Position numbers and translations under genes: made by a program. A stretch of DNA of 64,000 bases from Shinisaurus crocodilurus. Taxonomy: Eukaryota; Chordata; Lepidosauria; Squamata; Shinisauridae. The stretch covers positions 124,001-188,000 of the forward strand of contig JAHFWL010000961.1 of assembly GCA_021292165.1 (NCBI GenBank), given 5' to 3'. The notes beneath the pieces were generated by a model, which was given only the letters and a program-made list of their open reading frames with translations, ran no database searches and was not told the origin of the DNA. This document shows positions 30,174 to 44,691 of this stretch, piece after piece. Numbering within the stretch: the first letter of the stretch is position 1; each line of letters begins with the position of its first letter.

Positions 30174-30179
30174 TTTATT
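30174..30179 (-). terminator. RNF31: Candidate RNF31 poly(A) signal
   Basis: AATAAA on the minus strand, about 590 bases downstream of the RNF31 stop codon. No earlier one was noted in the 3' UTR. Confidence 0.45.
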
Positions 30180-30769
30180 TGGAAGTTACGTTTCTCCCAA
30201 GAGGTACGCAGGCTCGGAGAGCAGGTGCAGGAGGAGGAAAAAATTAATCACAGGGGGACAGACCTGGGACTGCAACAAGCACTTTCCCATTTGATCACAG
30301 AAACAATTTTGTTTGGCGGGTTCATCGTGTCAAACCTACCACTGGAAAAACCCACCATAAAATCTAGCTATTCCTTTAAAAATAAAGTAAAAATCAGGTT
30401 CTTCCTGAGCACGGATTACGCACACTCTAAAATCCTCCCCCCCCCCTCCTTCCCCAACATTCTTCAAAACTGTCATTCCGGTGGTGGTGAGATCCGTGTG
30501 TGTGTGTGTGTGTGCGCGCGCACGCATCAGAAGGGGATGTTTGCGAAGGAGACCCTTTAATCCTACCCAGTGGCTAGGAGGGACTTAAGGTGGCACCTCC
30601 GACACCCCAAGTATAAAGCAGCTTCTCAAATATGAAGGTTCCCCCCACCCCGAGGTGAGAGGGGTGCTTCCGTTCAATTTCCCGTGGACACGCTCCCACT
30701 TGACAGGGAACTGGATCACAGGGCCTGAGTCTGTTTTCCTCTCCGCACCGTGGGGCCGCTGGCTTCCGG

Positions 30770-30823
30770 CTACTTCCGTCTGCGTGGAATTTTCGGGCCC
30801 AGGGGCACCTCATCCCTGAGAAT
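30770..30823 (-). CDS. RNF31: RNF31 coding exon 21 (C-terminus)
   Basis: 17 codons and [17 protein letters not shown], close to the human VPLGQSIPRRRK end. Acceptor gccatag. Confidence 0.94.
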   Translation of the reverse strand: MLRDEVPLGPKIPRRRK

Positions 30824-33800
30824 CTATGGCAGGAGGTGGGAGAGAAAAGGCAAGCTTAGCGAAGCTGGAGGCAGTGCCCGGCTTTCCCTGCCCTCAGCGC
30901 AGGAACCTTCCCCGCTTTCTCCGGCCTCGGCGAGTCCCACTTCACCTTGATCAAACGCCCGCGGTAAGCGTCCTCCTCCTCTGTGGGTCCCTGCGCGGGC
31001 AGCTGTTGCATGGGTAGGTGGCGTCGGCAGACATTCTCCACTTCTTGCAGGGTGTAGAGGACGGCTGGGTCCAGGGAGTAGCTGTTGATGAGGTTCACCA
31101 GGTACTCCTTGTAGTGTGCCCTGGGAGCGAGGGGGACATCGATCACTGACGCGCACACGCCTTCCTCAGGCGCAAATTCACTCGTGCCCCTTACAAATTT
31201 GCCCTTGTCATCTGAGAGCCTATGGCGTGTGTGTAACAGGGCCTTTTGTGTGGCGGCACCCCAGGCGGCGAACGTCCTGCCCCCGAACGTCCTCCCACCA
31301 GGGAGGCTAGGCTAGTCTATTCCTTGGGGTCCTTTCGATGGCTCAGGAAGACAATATTGTTCTGCTGGGCTTTGAATAAGTCAATACCACTCTCTGTTTT
31401 TATCGTTAATCCCAGGTTTTAAAATACATTTCCGGTGTTTATTTTTAAAAAAGTATTTTAAATCTTTGTGTTTTTATTGCACTTCGCCTCGAGCTCTCAC
31501 TGAGTGGAGGGGTGATCCAAAAATATTCTAAAGGCACAACCCTAATGTTTAGACAGGAAAAAAAGGCTCTTTTTCTGTCTAAACATGCATAGCATTGCAC
31601 CCTAAAGAAAATTTATGTCACATAAGAAACAGGGCCCCTTCTCTCTATCCACAGCTCAGAGGAAGTGTTAGGGGGCAGCCCACTAGGGCTGGAGCCTCAA
31701 ATCTTTCATTTGGAGCCCCGAATCTCTGGGAGGCCATCTGAATAAAGGTCCAGGGGCCCCAATAGTCTCTGTTGCATCGGATCCCCCTGGATGAGCTGGC
31801 TTTTGGCCCACCTGTGCTTCACCTCCTGCTGCCCCCTCCCGAATCTTTCTTCCTGAGGTTTTCCCCTGAAATCAAATGCCCTCCTCTCCCATGTCCACAC
31901 ATCCCTATTTACAAATAGGGGTGTTGTTAGAAGGCAGGGTCCTTTAAAGACAGAGAGAGAGAGAGAGAGACAGAGAGAGACCATAGAGCAATGTAAATTA
32001 GCATTTGCAAACATGTGCTTTTTTTGGGGGGGGTACTGTGGGCTCAGCCCCGGATCTTTCCGGTACCGAGCACCGCCCCTGCCACAGCTGCTACACTTCC
32101 CTCCATGTCGCTTCCCCCAGAATCGCCACATCCTTAAACCCTGTTCTATTCCCTTGAAGGTCAGCGAACGACTTCCCAGTCCTCAACCCCTCACAAAATG
32201 GCATTTACTCACTGACAAAGGCCGGCGTATCCAGCTTGGGTCTCTTTCCCGCAAGGTTCGTCCTTCAGCATCATCAGGATCTCCTTCTGCTCCATAACAC
32301 GGCATCCACCTGAAGCGGCGGGGAGGGGAGGTGTTAAGGAGTGCCGGCGCTGCTCCGCAGTACTGTGATTATTATTTTTTAATTAATTTGTACCCCTGCC
32401 TTTTTGCGGAAGCACGCAGGGCACAAAATTAGTACCAAAGGAGGGTTTTTTTTAAAAAAAAAAAAACCACCCAAAGAACTACGGTAAAACAAAAGCAACC
32501 GTTCAAAACAAACAGCAGTTTTAAAACAGGCAGAATACACAATGAAACTGAGGTTTGGAAAAGGCCCGTTTAAATAAAACCATCTACATGGCCCGCCTAA
32601 AAGCAGGGTTAGGCGAATTTAACTGGGATATGAAGTTTAGAGGAGCGAATAGGCAGCTCAGGTTTCCCAAAAGAAGAGGAAAAATCCCACAACTGTGCTG
32701 ACCCTCGACGAAGCCGTAACAGTTAAACTGGTGCAACTTGAATCTGGGGTACAAAGATGAACCCTTAAGAAAAGGAAGGGAGGTCACAGGGCTGTCTGGA
32801 GGCAAGCCCCTTCTCTCCCCACAATATGCCACATTGGCCAGAATTCTTTGTTAAAAACCGAAGAAGCAGTAACTGAGTTGCCACAAATCTGTGGTTCAAG
32901 ATGTGGGGACTGAGAACGCAAACGTTCTCTGGCAACTGAGATTTCCCAGAATCCTTTTGCAACTCACCTCCAGGTGTGGCCCGGGTCCCAGCTGGGGGAT
33001 CTGTATTGAAGACGATGCTGTTATCCTGGGATGGGCAGAACATCAAAGGTGAACTCCAGTCTGTCACCTCGGACAATCCCTCCACCCACAAAGGCTGGAG
33101 TGCTGAACCTCATGACCAAATCCGGCCCTCCAGACACTTTGATCTGGCCCTCCAGGGTTCCACAGTTTATCACGCCCCCTTTCCCCTAGCCCCGCCCCCT
33201 TTCCCACACCAATCAATCGTTTGGTGGTTTCCTGCATTTTGTGAAGTTTTGCCCCGCATTCTAAAAGGCTGAAATGCCTCTCCCAGGGCTCCTAGTTACC
33301 AGCTCTACGCTAAAATATGCTGGGGTTTTGGCCCCGCCCCTTTCACCTTCAGCCCCGCCCACCACTGGAATGCAGCCCCCGAGCACGTCTCCAAATGGAA
33401 TTTGGCCCTCGGGCTGAAAGAGGTTTGACACCCCTGCTCTGAAGGGATCATCGGCTATCCATTAGCGGGCAGTTGCAGCTTCCGCTTCTCCTTTCAGTGA
33501 ACACCGCCTCCCATATCCCTACCCATCATGCCCAGGTCTGCCCTGACCTGTAAGAGACGCTGCAGGCGAGGCACATCCCAGTCACGCAGGTAGAAGAGGC
33601 AGTCGCGGGGGTGGTGGCCATGGAGGGAGCGCCGGATTGGACAGTCGGGTATCGGGCATTTCTGGCAGAGACGGAGACTGGGCTAAAGTGAGGCTGCGAG
33701 ACCACTTAATAATACCCAACAAACGTGTTTATTTGACAGAGACTGGGTTCAGACAACACGATAACCCACACTCAAGGGTTGAATGTGGGTTGTTGTTGAG

Positions 33801-36800
33801 ATGTGGATCATCGTGCTGTCTGAACCCAGCCAAGAGAACAAACTGTGGTGAACAACCCAGAGTTCATAACCCTAAAACAAACCGTGAGTTCTTTCCATAG
33901 GTTGTTCATGATTAACAAGCCATGGCTTGTTAGCGCAGCAGGGTTCAGACAACACGATAACCCACGTTTCAACAATAACCCACGGTTCAATGACAATCCA
34001 CACTCAACTCTTGGACATGGGTTATTGTGTTGTCAGAGCTCAGTCAAATTCTTCATCACGGTCCTAGTGAACACTAGCGTGCGGTCCGGAGATCGGCAAC
34101 TGGAGACCACCCCCAAGCCCACCTCAGCTTCCTGAGAGGTAGTGCCTGTTCTCCCCGCACACTTGCCAAACAGGAGTTGAGTGTGTGTGTGTGTGTGTAT
34201 AAAATGGTCTCTCTGGCCTGGTTCGCACACAACACTAAGGCATGGCTTGTTGAGTTCTCGGTTGTCGTGACGTGTGAATGCGGCGACACTAACAAACCAG
34301 AGCTTGTTAACCACGAAGAGCCAGGGATGGGGACTCGGACTCCAGGACTCGACTCGTGAGTCAGACTGAGTCCCCCCTCTGACTCGAGTCAGACTCGAGT
34401 CCCAATATTTTTAATGGGACTTGAGATTCGACTCGGGACTCGAGATCAAGGACTCGTGTTCCAGAACTGTGTTCCTCAAATGCAACATGGATAGGTTTTA
34501 GGAAGTACAGCAAGTTTATTTTTTAAAATCATTTCCCTAAAATGCAACCTTTCAGACATTTTGGGTTTGGCTGCCTCTGCCTGCCTGTTTGGGGTTCCCT
34601 GCCTCCTCTGCCTGCCTGGTCTCTTCTTAACCAGTTCCACAGTTTGAATTGTCCAAGACGGAGGCCTCTGCCTGCCTGCTTTGGGGTTCCCTGCCTCCTC
34701 TGCCTGCCTGGTTATTTTGGTTTTTTCTGCCTGGTCTGTTCTTGCCAAAATCAGTGGCAGAGTTTTGAAATAAAAAGGCACACTTGTGCCTAGAATTTAT
34801 TTAAGCCAGACATCTGAAGTAGCCTTATTTTGTTGGGAACCCCCCCCCCCCTTGATTTTAATAGGGACTCGTGGAGTCAGCTTTGGGAGTGACTCGTGAC
34901 TCGTGAGTCACCATTTTGGACCAAAGACTCGGACTCGGACTCGAATCCAAAGACTCGTGACTCGACTCGTGACTCGAAACCAAGGACTCTTCAACATCCT
35001 TGCGAAGAGCCCAGAAAGAGAACCCATGGTTGGTTGTTGGGTTGTGAACTCTGGGTTGTGTAAAGCACGGGTTGTTATGTGCAAACCCAGAACTGTGGGC
35101 TGTTCATGGGTTGTTCCGCCAGACTACTGAGGCGGTGGGCAAAAGGGGTAACGAACGAACAAACGAACGAACGATCGGCTGCTTTACATGCCAGTCCTAC
35201 GGCAGCGCAAAGGCACTTGGGATACAGGGAGGAAGCAGGTGAAGGAGGAGGGAGATGAACAAGAGCCAGTGTGGCGTAGTGGTGAGAGCCAGTGTGGCGT
35301 AGTGGTGAGCGTGTTGGACTGGGGACTCGGGAGATCCGGGTTCTAGTCCCCGCTCGGCCATGAAACTCACTGGGTGACTTTGGGCCAGTCACTGACTCCC
35401 AGCCTCACCTACCTCACAGGGTTGTTGTGAGGATAAAATGGAGAGGAGGAGGAGGATTATGTAAGCCGCCTTGGGTTCCTTGCAGGAAAAAAGGCGGGGT
35501 ATAAATATAAATATAAATATAATAATAATAATACAACCCAGGGACTGAGAGACCAAACCACGGTCTGTTTGATCATCTCCCAGAACAAACCACAGGTTAA
35601 ATAAACCGTGGGTTAGCTTTACGTGTGAACCAGGCCTGTGGCAACAGCATTTGCTTGCTTGCTCCTGGGAGTGAGGGGAGGCAAAATCTTGCCTCCTCCC
35701 CGGCTCCAGTCACAAAGCATCCTCCCGAGAGATCTAGCTGCTGATCACAGATATATAGCCAATCTAGATTATCTTTTTTTCTTGGTGCGGGGTGGAGTGG
35801 GACGACGAAATGAAGGAAGAGAAGGTTTTTCTCTTTGGTTTCCCTGCTCCTTTCCATGTCCCCACCCCCCACAGCCCTCGAGAAATGCTACAGATAATTC
35901 TGCCTCTGTCTGAGGCCATGATGTAATTATTTCCCCGAAATGGCACAATTCTCAGAAGACAGCCAGCAGGCAAAATCTTCCATGCGATGTATGCCGGAGG
36001 AGATAATGCCTTAGGACTTGATTTCAGTCTGCAGTCTTTTTCAAAACAACAACAACAACAATAGCACATTGCGGCATGCAACAACGTGTTTCCTTCGTTT
36101 TAAAAATCTTTGAAATCCACAAAATCTGCTTTATAATGATCAGGATTTGCTTGAAATCTAACACTCTCCACCAGCCTTCACGGGCTCCCTGCTGGCTGGG
36201 AATGATGGGAGATACAGTCAACACACCCGGAGAGGGCCAAGTTGGAGAACACCGCCCCGCCCCCCAACAGACACAGCCTGCCAAATCTGAAATTAACTCT
36301 TAACCATTTCCACGTTAGCCTGGCAAAACCCTCCAATTCCTGTTACTCTGGGCTTAGCTGCAGCAACAACGGCTGGTTGAGACTCTCTTTATATACCCAC
36401 CCACCCCACCCCTTCCATTCTTCTTGCAATTTCAGAGAATCATGGAATAGCAGAGTTGGAAGGGGCCTACAAGGCCATCGAGTCCAACCCCCTGCTCAAC
36501 GCAGGAATCCAGGTCAAAGCATCCCTGACAGATGGCTGTCCAGCTGCCCCTTGAATGCCTCCAGAGTGGGAGAGCCCACCACCTCCCTAGGTAGTTGGTT
36601 CCACTGTCGTATTGCTTCAACAGCCAGGAAGTTTTTCCTGATGTTCAGCCGGAATCTGGGTCCCTGTCACTTGAGCCCATTATTCCGTGTCCTGCACTCT
36701 GGGATGGTCGAGAAGAGATCCTGGCCCTCCTCTGTGTGACAACCCTTCAAGTACTTGAAGAGCGCTATCATATCTCCCCTCAGTCTTCTCTTCTGAAGGC

Positions 36801-39800
36801 TAAACGTGCCCAGTACCTTCAGTCTCTCCTCAGAGGGCTGTTTCCAGTCCCCTGATCATCTTTGCTGCCCTCCTCTGAACCCTTTCCAGTTTGTCTACAT
36901 CTTTCTTAAAGAGTGGTGCCCAGAGCTGGACGCAGTACTCAAGATGAGGCCTAACCAGTGCTGAGCAGAGGAGAACTAACTTCTACACTAGATTTCTACG
37001 CCCACTGCAGAAAACAGCCAGATGTGGTAACGGTTTTCTCCACCATGCATGAGGACTAGAAACCTGGTTTTCTTTCAAGGTGAATATTTTAGTTCTTAGG
37101 ATTCAGGCTGGGTGTTCCCAGACTGTATCAGACTCACAATGTGTATTACGGGTTGCATCCACTTCAACCAATTTCAGCATATTTGGGAGGGAATCAAGTG
37201 TAGCCCTGTAGGCTGAGACCTAGATCTTGACCAAAGAGACCTGGGTTCAAACTTCACCACTGCAATGGAGTCACTGTGTGGGTTGGAGCAACTCACACTC
37301 CCCGCTAGTCTCTGTTCCCCCCATCTATAAAATGGGAATGAATAAGAGATCACATAGCCTGATGAAGAGTTCTGGAGAACTCAAAAGCTTGCAAAGTTTT
37401 GTGGAATTTTGGTTGGTGGATTTGGGGTTTTCCTTTTTTCGTCCCAGACCAGCATGGCCACCTTTGTTTGTGTGTGCACATTTATGTACAATTTTAAAAA
37501 AACACAGCAGTAGAACACTTTGCAAATTAAAAGTGCCGAGGAACAAGAAGTAGGGATATAATTTTATCCCAACTCCATCCTGAAGGCTTCAAGAAGGCCA
37601 CAAGCAAAACATTGACAGTGTATGCTCCCCCATCCTGCCCCATACTGCCCCCCCCCCGCAAAACCCACTCCGGCATCCTTACGTTTGAGGCATAGAAGGC
37701 ACCGTAGCAGCCACTGCAGAAGTGGTGCCTGCACTGGGAACACTGGAAATGCATGCAGCCTCCCCGAGCCAAGGCGTAGGAGAACTTGCATTTGGGACAC
37801 GCTGGGAGGGGAGAAAGGGGAAAGAAGAAGAGGTTAGGGGGCAGGGAGCCGCAGAGATGAAGGAAAGGGCCATTCGGCTGCTGGGTCGCCATGCCAACAG
37901 CATCCCAGCAAGACCCACAGCCCGGAAAGACGAGCCTGGCCCCGACTGGATTTCAATACCGGTTCAATCTCTTCACTCCGGCTCTGTCAAACCGGCCTCC
38001 ACCCACCCACCTGCCCCCTTTTTCCTCGGATCTTTCAGCGTGTAAGCCTGAGAGCACATCCGGCATGCCTGCTTTGGATCTTTTCTTATTTATTTATTTA
38101 TTATTTATACCCTGCCTTTTTTCCTGCAAGGAACCCAAGGCGGCTAATTTTGATCCACCAGTTCCAGTGCACTCCAGGAATTAGGACAGTGTTCTCCAAC
38201 CTTGGGTCCCCAGATGTTTTTGGCCTACAACTCCCAGCATGCCCATGCTGGGAATTGTAGGCCAAAAACATCTGGGGACCCAAGGCTGGCGAACACTGAT
38301 CTAAGCTAAATAAATTAAAACTAAATTGTAAAATGTGGCGTCTTTCAAATGCCTCCTGAAAGCCACTGGTTCACCCAGGCTTTCCATAGCTTGTAATTAA
38401 ATTAAACAGGCCACTCCACTGTATTGCTGTATATTATTAGTTTAATTGGATTTTTTTTTTTTAAATGTATTTTAAATCTGATTTTAATATGCATATGTAA
38501 ACCGCTTAGGGATTATTTTTTTCTATACTTAGCAGTATAGAAATATTACAAGCTACGCTGGCTGGGGCATGCTGGGAGTTGTAGGCCAAAAACATCTGGG
38601 GCCCCAAGGTTGGAGAACACTGAATTAGAATGAAGGGAACATGGAACTAAATATTAGCTGCAATGAGACACGCAGCGGCTCAGGCCCGCTAGGAAGCCGC
38701 ACGCTACACTCTCGGATGTGTGGAGATAAAAGGGGGAGGGGGAAGGGACGGGGAATCCTCACCAATCCCATTCTCCTGCAGGTACACAGCCAAGCCCTGG
38801 GCCTGGTATTCTGGGTCGTTGGTTCGTTTCCATTCCAGGAATGCCTCGCAAGACAGGCCCTGATGCTGGGGCTCCCACTGTGGCCAAGGAAAGAGATAAA
38901 AGGATCAACGACGTTTCCCTCCCTTGCACAGGCAGGCAAGAAACCTGTCTGGGCACGGAGCCGCTGCCGCCTAAGGTGATGCAGACGGACCTTGGGGAAA
39001 GGGCCTTCTCGCTGGTGGCACCCCGCTTGCAGAATTCTCTTCCCAGGGAGGCGCACTCAGTGCCTATGTTAACATCTTTCTGGCTATGCTAAAAGCAAAG
39101 TTAAGGAAAAAAAGTATCTCCCACATTCTTTCACTCTAGGAGGTGAGAGGTTGCTACTTCTCGAAATGTCCACTTCATTCCCCCCTTTCATTCCCAGTGG
39201 CCAAAGGAGCACTTTAATAACAACTCATTTAGAGAAAGATTTATGTACAGAGGTGCTTTTCTTTAAAAAGTTTGGTCAATTTTACTGTTTTATTGCATAA
39301 AAACTGGAATATATTGGAATAAATTTTATCTCTCTCTCTCTCACTCTCTTTCCTTAACTTCGCTTTTAGCGTACTTGGAGTTGTGTTAAGGCTATAACTT
39401 CTGAATGAGTGGACATCTTTTCGGCACCAGTTTTTGAGCCACACGCTCAGTCGGGAAGTCGGGGCTCCCGAATGCAGACATGTGCCCCCACAGCATCCCC
39501 GTCACACCGCGGCGTGACCAAGGGACAGAGCCTGGGATTGGGGCTGGGCAGAGAGGAGCAGGCGCGAGTCTTGATGGTCCCTTCGGATCACCAGGGGAAG
39601 GAAGCGGCCTCCACCCCAAGAGTGTCTGCCCCAACATGACCCTGTACTTTTGCCTGAGGAACAAATCGCAAGCACTTTAAGTGGTAAGGAAAGCTTATAC
39701 TCCCTTTTTGCCACGGGGGGGGGGGACGGGGACGCAGCCCTCATTCCAGATGTGTGTGTGTGTGTGTGTATACGCACACAGCTTTGGGGTTCTCCTGGAG

Positions 39801-40377
39801 CTACCTCTGTCACTTGAGTCACACGGGTGCCTTCTAGCAACATTGGCTGATAGTTCAGCTATGCCCCTATCTCAGTGTTCTCCAACCTTGGGTCCCCAGA
39901 TGTTTTTGGCCTACAACTCCCAGCATGCCCCAGCCAGCATAGCTGGCTGGGGCATGCTGGGAGTTGTAGGCCAAAAACATCTGGGGGACCCAAGGCTGGA
40001 GAACACTGCCCCTATCTGGACAGGGATAGCCTGGCTTCAGCCGTCTACGCTCCGGTAACCTCCAAGTCAAACTACTGCAATGCGCTCTACGTGGGGCTGC
40101 CCTCGGAAGTCTGGTCAGAAGCTGCCGCAAAACGCGGCAGCCAGATTAAGAACAGGGACCAGAAGGTCTTGGGCATATCACACCAACTCTGGCCCGCTTG
40201 CATTGGCTGCCTGTATGTTTCCGAGCCTGATTCAAACCTATAAAGGGTTCGGGACCACAACACCTGATGGGGCGCCTCTCCCGACCTGAACCTATCCGGA
40301 TGCTACAATCAGCATCAGAGGCCTTCCTCCGAGGGAAGCTCAGAAGGTGGCAACAAGGGAGACAGCGCGTGAGATAG

Positions 40378-40419
<42 letters not shown>

Positions 40420-40489
40420 CCCATGGCTCTGTGCAATATACAACCCCTCTCTCTGCACAGCCACTGCCATCAGAAGCACGCGCACACAC

Positions 40490-40533
<44 letters not shown>

Positions 40534-43500
40534 GGGCACTCCCCAGTGTCTCTCTGCGACTCACAAGCTCTCCCTCTGAACAGCCCCTCCCATCACGACC
40601 AGGGGGTTGGGGGGCTTCCCTGGTGTGTAAAAACCCAGAAGGGCAGCTACTCCCTGGCCTCTCCCGCTGCACGGACCTGCCGCTTGCACTGGACACAGAA
40701 GCTCTTCCGGCACTGCGGGCACTTGGCCTCCAGCTGCTCAGACTCGTAGATGAAGCCGAAGGAACACTGGAGAGGGGAGGGAAAGAAGAAAGAGGGAGGG
40801 GGGGTTGGGGGTCACAAGGCGGCTTTTCTCCCCCGGGTTGGGGGGTCTCCCTCGTCCCACCCCGGGCTCCATCAACCTTGGGCACTTGCCACAATTCAAA
40901 AAGAGGTGCTGGGCAGGGACACACACGCCGTGCACCCTTAGTACGACCAGCCGGTCAGTTTGGCCTCCTCGTAACTCCATTTGGCGGGAAGTCAGCCAAG
41001 CTGACCTTTAGGGGCGTTTTTTCTTTATTCCGTTCACGAGACGAGGGGTGCAAAGCAGGCAAAGTTAACCATGCGGGCCCCCCCCCAGATGTCTCCGCAG
41101 CCTTGCCCAGCCGGCCCCTTCCAGATGTGTTGGGGCTACAGCTCCCATCATGCTGGCTGGGGATGATGGGAGCCGTAGGCCAACGCATCTAGAGGCATGG
41201 CCGCCGTCAGACAAACAGGTGAAAGGAATATGCAAGACGACGACGTATATGCAAGATCTGACCACGAAGATGGCCAGCATTCAGAAGCCGGTGGAACCAC
41301 CTCTTCATTCTCCCGGGACAGTCGGCGGCCGACCCGAAAGCCCCCGTTCCTCAACGGAAGGACTTCAGAGGGAGAGAGTCCGCTGTGACCGAGACTGCGG
41401 AACTAGAATTTACCAGCCAGTTTGACTCCATTGGTTTAGGGCTCAATTGGGACCAGGGTTTTCCACTCCTGCTACAGGAGCAACTCTTGGACCGACCGCC
41501 ACAGTTAACCTTGTAAACGTTTTTTTTAAAGTTTTACATAGAAACGTCACAGGCGGAGTCGCTTGCATTTTGTGGACTTTCAACCTCACTGTATACATTC
41601 TTTCCCTGCTCTATCCTGCTGTGCGCGTGTATATACATCTGCCAGCTAAGGATAACCGCACACCCCACCCTGAGCTCCCCCCGAGGTAGACCGGACGTAA
41701 ATGCAAAACAGAACAGTTGGACCGAGGAAGGTATTTTCCTTGCAAATCAATTCCAGGGCAGGGAGGGGAGATATTTGTAGGGCTTTCATCTTTCCCTTCT
41801 CCCGCCCTGAAGCTGGACCGAACCAATCCAAGCAAGGGGGGGGGGAAGGCTGTGAGCACAGTCCTGCCTCCTCTCTCATTCACACTAGAGCAGTGCTTCT
41901 CAATTATTTTCTGTCATGCCCCCCCTAGGAAGAAGAAAACATTTCGCGCCCCCCGCGCGACTGTAAATAGTATCATTTGTCTATAAAATTGTTATAAGTA
42001 CACCTCTGCATAACACTGTATCCTTATTAACGTATAAGAGAATAAAAAAAGAAAGAAATGTGGATCAATTTACAACAAAGAATAGCTTTATTAACTAGCA
42101 GAAAAGATTTAAAGGAGCATAGGATTTAAAGGAACACAATATTAAAAAAAACTTTTAACTGAGGTCAAACGAGCCCCCCTTTACGGAGCCTCGCGCCCCC
42201 CCTGGGGGGCCCGCCCCACTATTTGAGAAGCACTGCACTAGAGCGTGACCGAGACAACAAACTTTGTATTCACTGTGTGTCTTTCTCCTATGGACTCTTC
42301 TGCCCCTTTCAGTCATGCAGACAACTGCTTTGTTCTCTCCGCCTTTTAACTCTGGAAATCGGGGCTGCCCGAGCCGCTGACTCACATGCATGCACCACTG
42401 GAACTTTGGATCGCGCATCAGCACTCGCTCGGTCAGCTTCTTGTGGAAGAGTTCGTACGTCTCTGTGTCCAGGCAGCTGCGCAGCTGGGGGTGGAGGGTG
42501 GAGAGGTCATTACAGAGAGCTTAATAAGGGAGAGCAGACCGACACGTTTCAGAATATTTTTAGAAAGTCAGAACATCAGAAGAGCCCTGCTGGATCAGAC
42601 CCAGGGTCCACCTCGTCCAGCATTCTGTTCACACAGTGGCCGACCAGACGCCCCACGGGAAGCCCACAAGCAGGACAGGAGTGCCACAGCACCCTCCCCG
42701 CCCATGTTCCCCAGCCACTGCAGTACATAGGCCTACTGCCTCTGATACTGGCAAGGAACTGGCAAGGAAGAAGAGAAGGGGTCCCCAAACCTTTTGGGTC
42801 AGTGGGTAGACGCAGAATTTTGAGAGAGTGTCATGGGCGCTCCCACAAAACACACATTTCCCAGAAGGCAAACCGGTGAGGCAAAAAAGAAATGAAACCT
42901 ACCCAGGGCCCTAAGTACAAGGGGACAGGTGGAGTCTGAGCTCCAAAACACAAAGCTACTCTTTCGAACCCCAATAATAATAAAAATTAAAAATTTTTTT
43001 TTTAAAAAAAAAAATCTGAATAAAATAAAAATCAGGAGAGGACGGGAGCCTGGCAGGCACCGAAAGAGGGGTCTGTGGGCACACCGGCACCTACAAGCAC
43101 CACGCTCCAGCCCGCAGCAGTGGGGTCAGATGAAGGCGGGTAGCCATCTGTGGAAGCCCAGAGGGCTGGACTGGGGCAATAGGCAGGCCAGATTTGGCAC
43201 CCGGGCCTGAGATACTGCACCCCAGAATTGAGCGATGGAACAAGGCCCGTTTTTCCCCTCTCACAAGGGAGCCATGTGCAGTGAAGTTGTCTGAGGATGT
43301 CCCAGAGTTGTCTCGTACTCTGCTGTCTCTGCAGGATTTGCCTCTTCCTCTCCGCGGTGGGCCACGGCATCATGGGAAGAGGGATGGCGCTTATTCTGGT
43401 AACGTTCACATACTCAGAAACGGCAAAGGGGCGAATATCGTGCCTCTTTGACAGAGGAATCTCTACTCTTTTAACTTCCTCCCCATGCGGAGGGCCACGG

Positions 43501-44659
43501 AAGAACTAAAAGCGAGCCAAAGTCTTGTTAAAGGGGGAAGCAGCGGCCCACGAGAGCACAGCTTGCGCTTCCACGCCGCTCCGGATGCTCACGCACAGGT
43601 AGAACTGGGGATCGTGGTGAAACCCCTTGGGTCGCGGAGGGTTCAAGCACCTGGATGTCGAGCGTGGAGAAGTAGCTGAGAAGTTCGCTCTCGTCGCTGA
43701 TCTCTGGCTCGGAGCAAGCCGGACACACGAGGTCCGTGATGTGCTTCTCTTTCACGGCGATGGTGAAGTGCAGGGCAAAGCATTCTGGGCAGATGGTGCA
43801 TTCACACGAGGTCAGCGACTGCATCTGGAAACGCGAGAGGAAGGCCCGTGGGATGAGGCCCGTCCTGCCCAGTCTCCACTGGTGGCCGGCCGGATCCCCG
43901 CCGGGAAGCCCGCCAGCGAGCACACGCCCCACCACGACACCCCTACCTCAACAGCCTGGCTCTCTTCCCTCACAAAAGGCGGCGGCCGGGCTCACACAGA
44001 ACGACAGCCCAGAGCGTGAGTTGAGCATGGCTGGTCACTGAAGCGTGGGCCGGCGTTACGCGCGAACGCCGCACTGTGCTTCAACTACAGGTTAACCACG
44101 AACGACCCAGGAAGAGGACCCATGGTTTGTTGCTGGGTTGTGAACTCTTGGGTTGTTCGCGGTTAACAATCAGTAGTTAAACCACAGTGCAGGGTAAGCA
44201 TGTGATGACAACCCCACGATTCAACGACAACCCGGGCTCTGGGTTGCCGTTACATGAGAACCTACATGTCAGAAATGCCCCTGCAAACATATGGGTCTCT
44301 CCTCTTTATTTTATTTTATTATTTATTGTATTTATATCCCGCCTTTTTTCCTCCAAGGAACCGAAGGCAGCTTACACGATCCTCCTCCTATCCATTTCAT
44401 ACTCACAACAACCCTGTGAGGTAGTTGAGGCCGAGAGTCAGTGACTGGCCCAAAGTCCCCCAGTGCGCTTCATGGCTGAGTGGGGACTAGAACCCGGATC
44501 TCCCGAGTCCCAGTCCAGCACTCTAACCACTACGCCACACTGGCTCTTTCACCTGCAAAACCTTCCTGCTCCTAAAAAGCCCCACCCTCTGCTCAGACTC
44601 CACCCACAAAACAGAGCCCTCCCATTTCTCCTTTCATAAGCTCCTCCTCTTTCTCAAGA

Positions 44660-44691
<32 letters not shown>

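Noticed and set aside
34322..35002. CRISPR-like or satellite array of GACTCG
   Set aside because: Spacing is irregular, both orientations occur, and a target duplication flanks the block: it is a hAT element.
40347..41192. 281-codon plus-strand ORF
   Set aside because: Starts in (CA)n microsatellites and runs antisense across RNF31 exon 14; repetitive threonine/histidine translation, no family.
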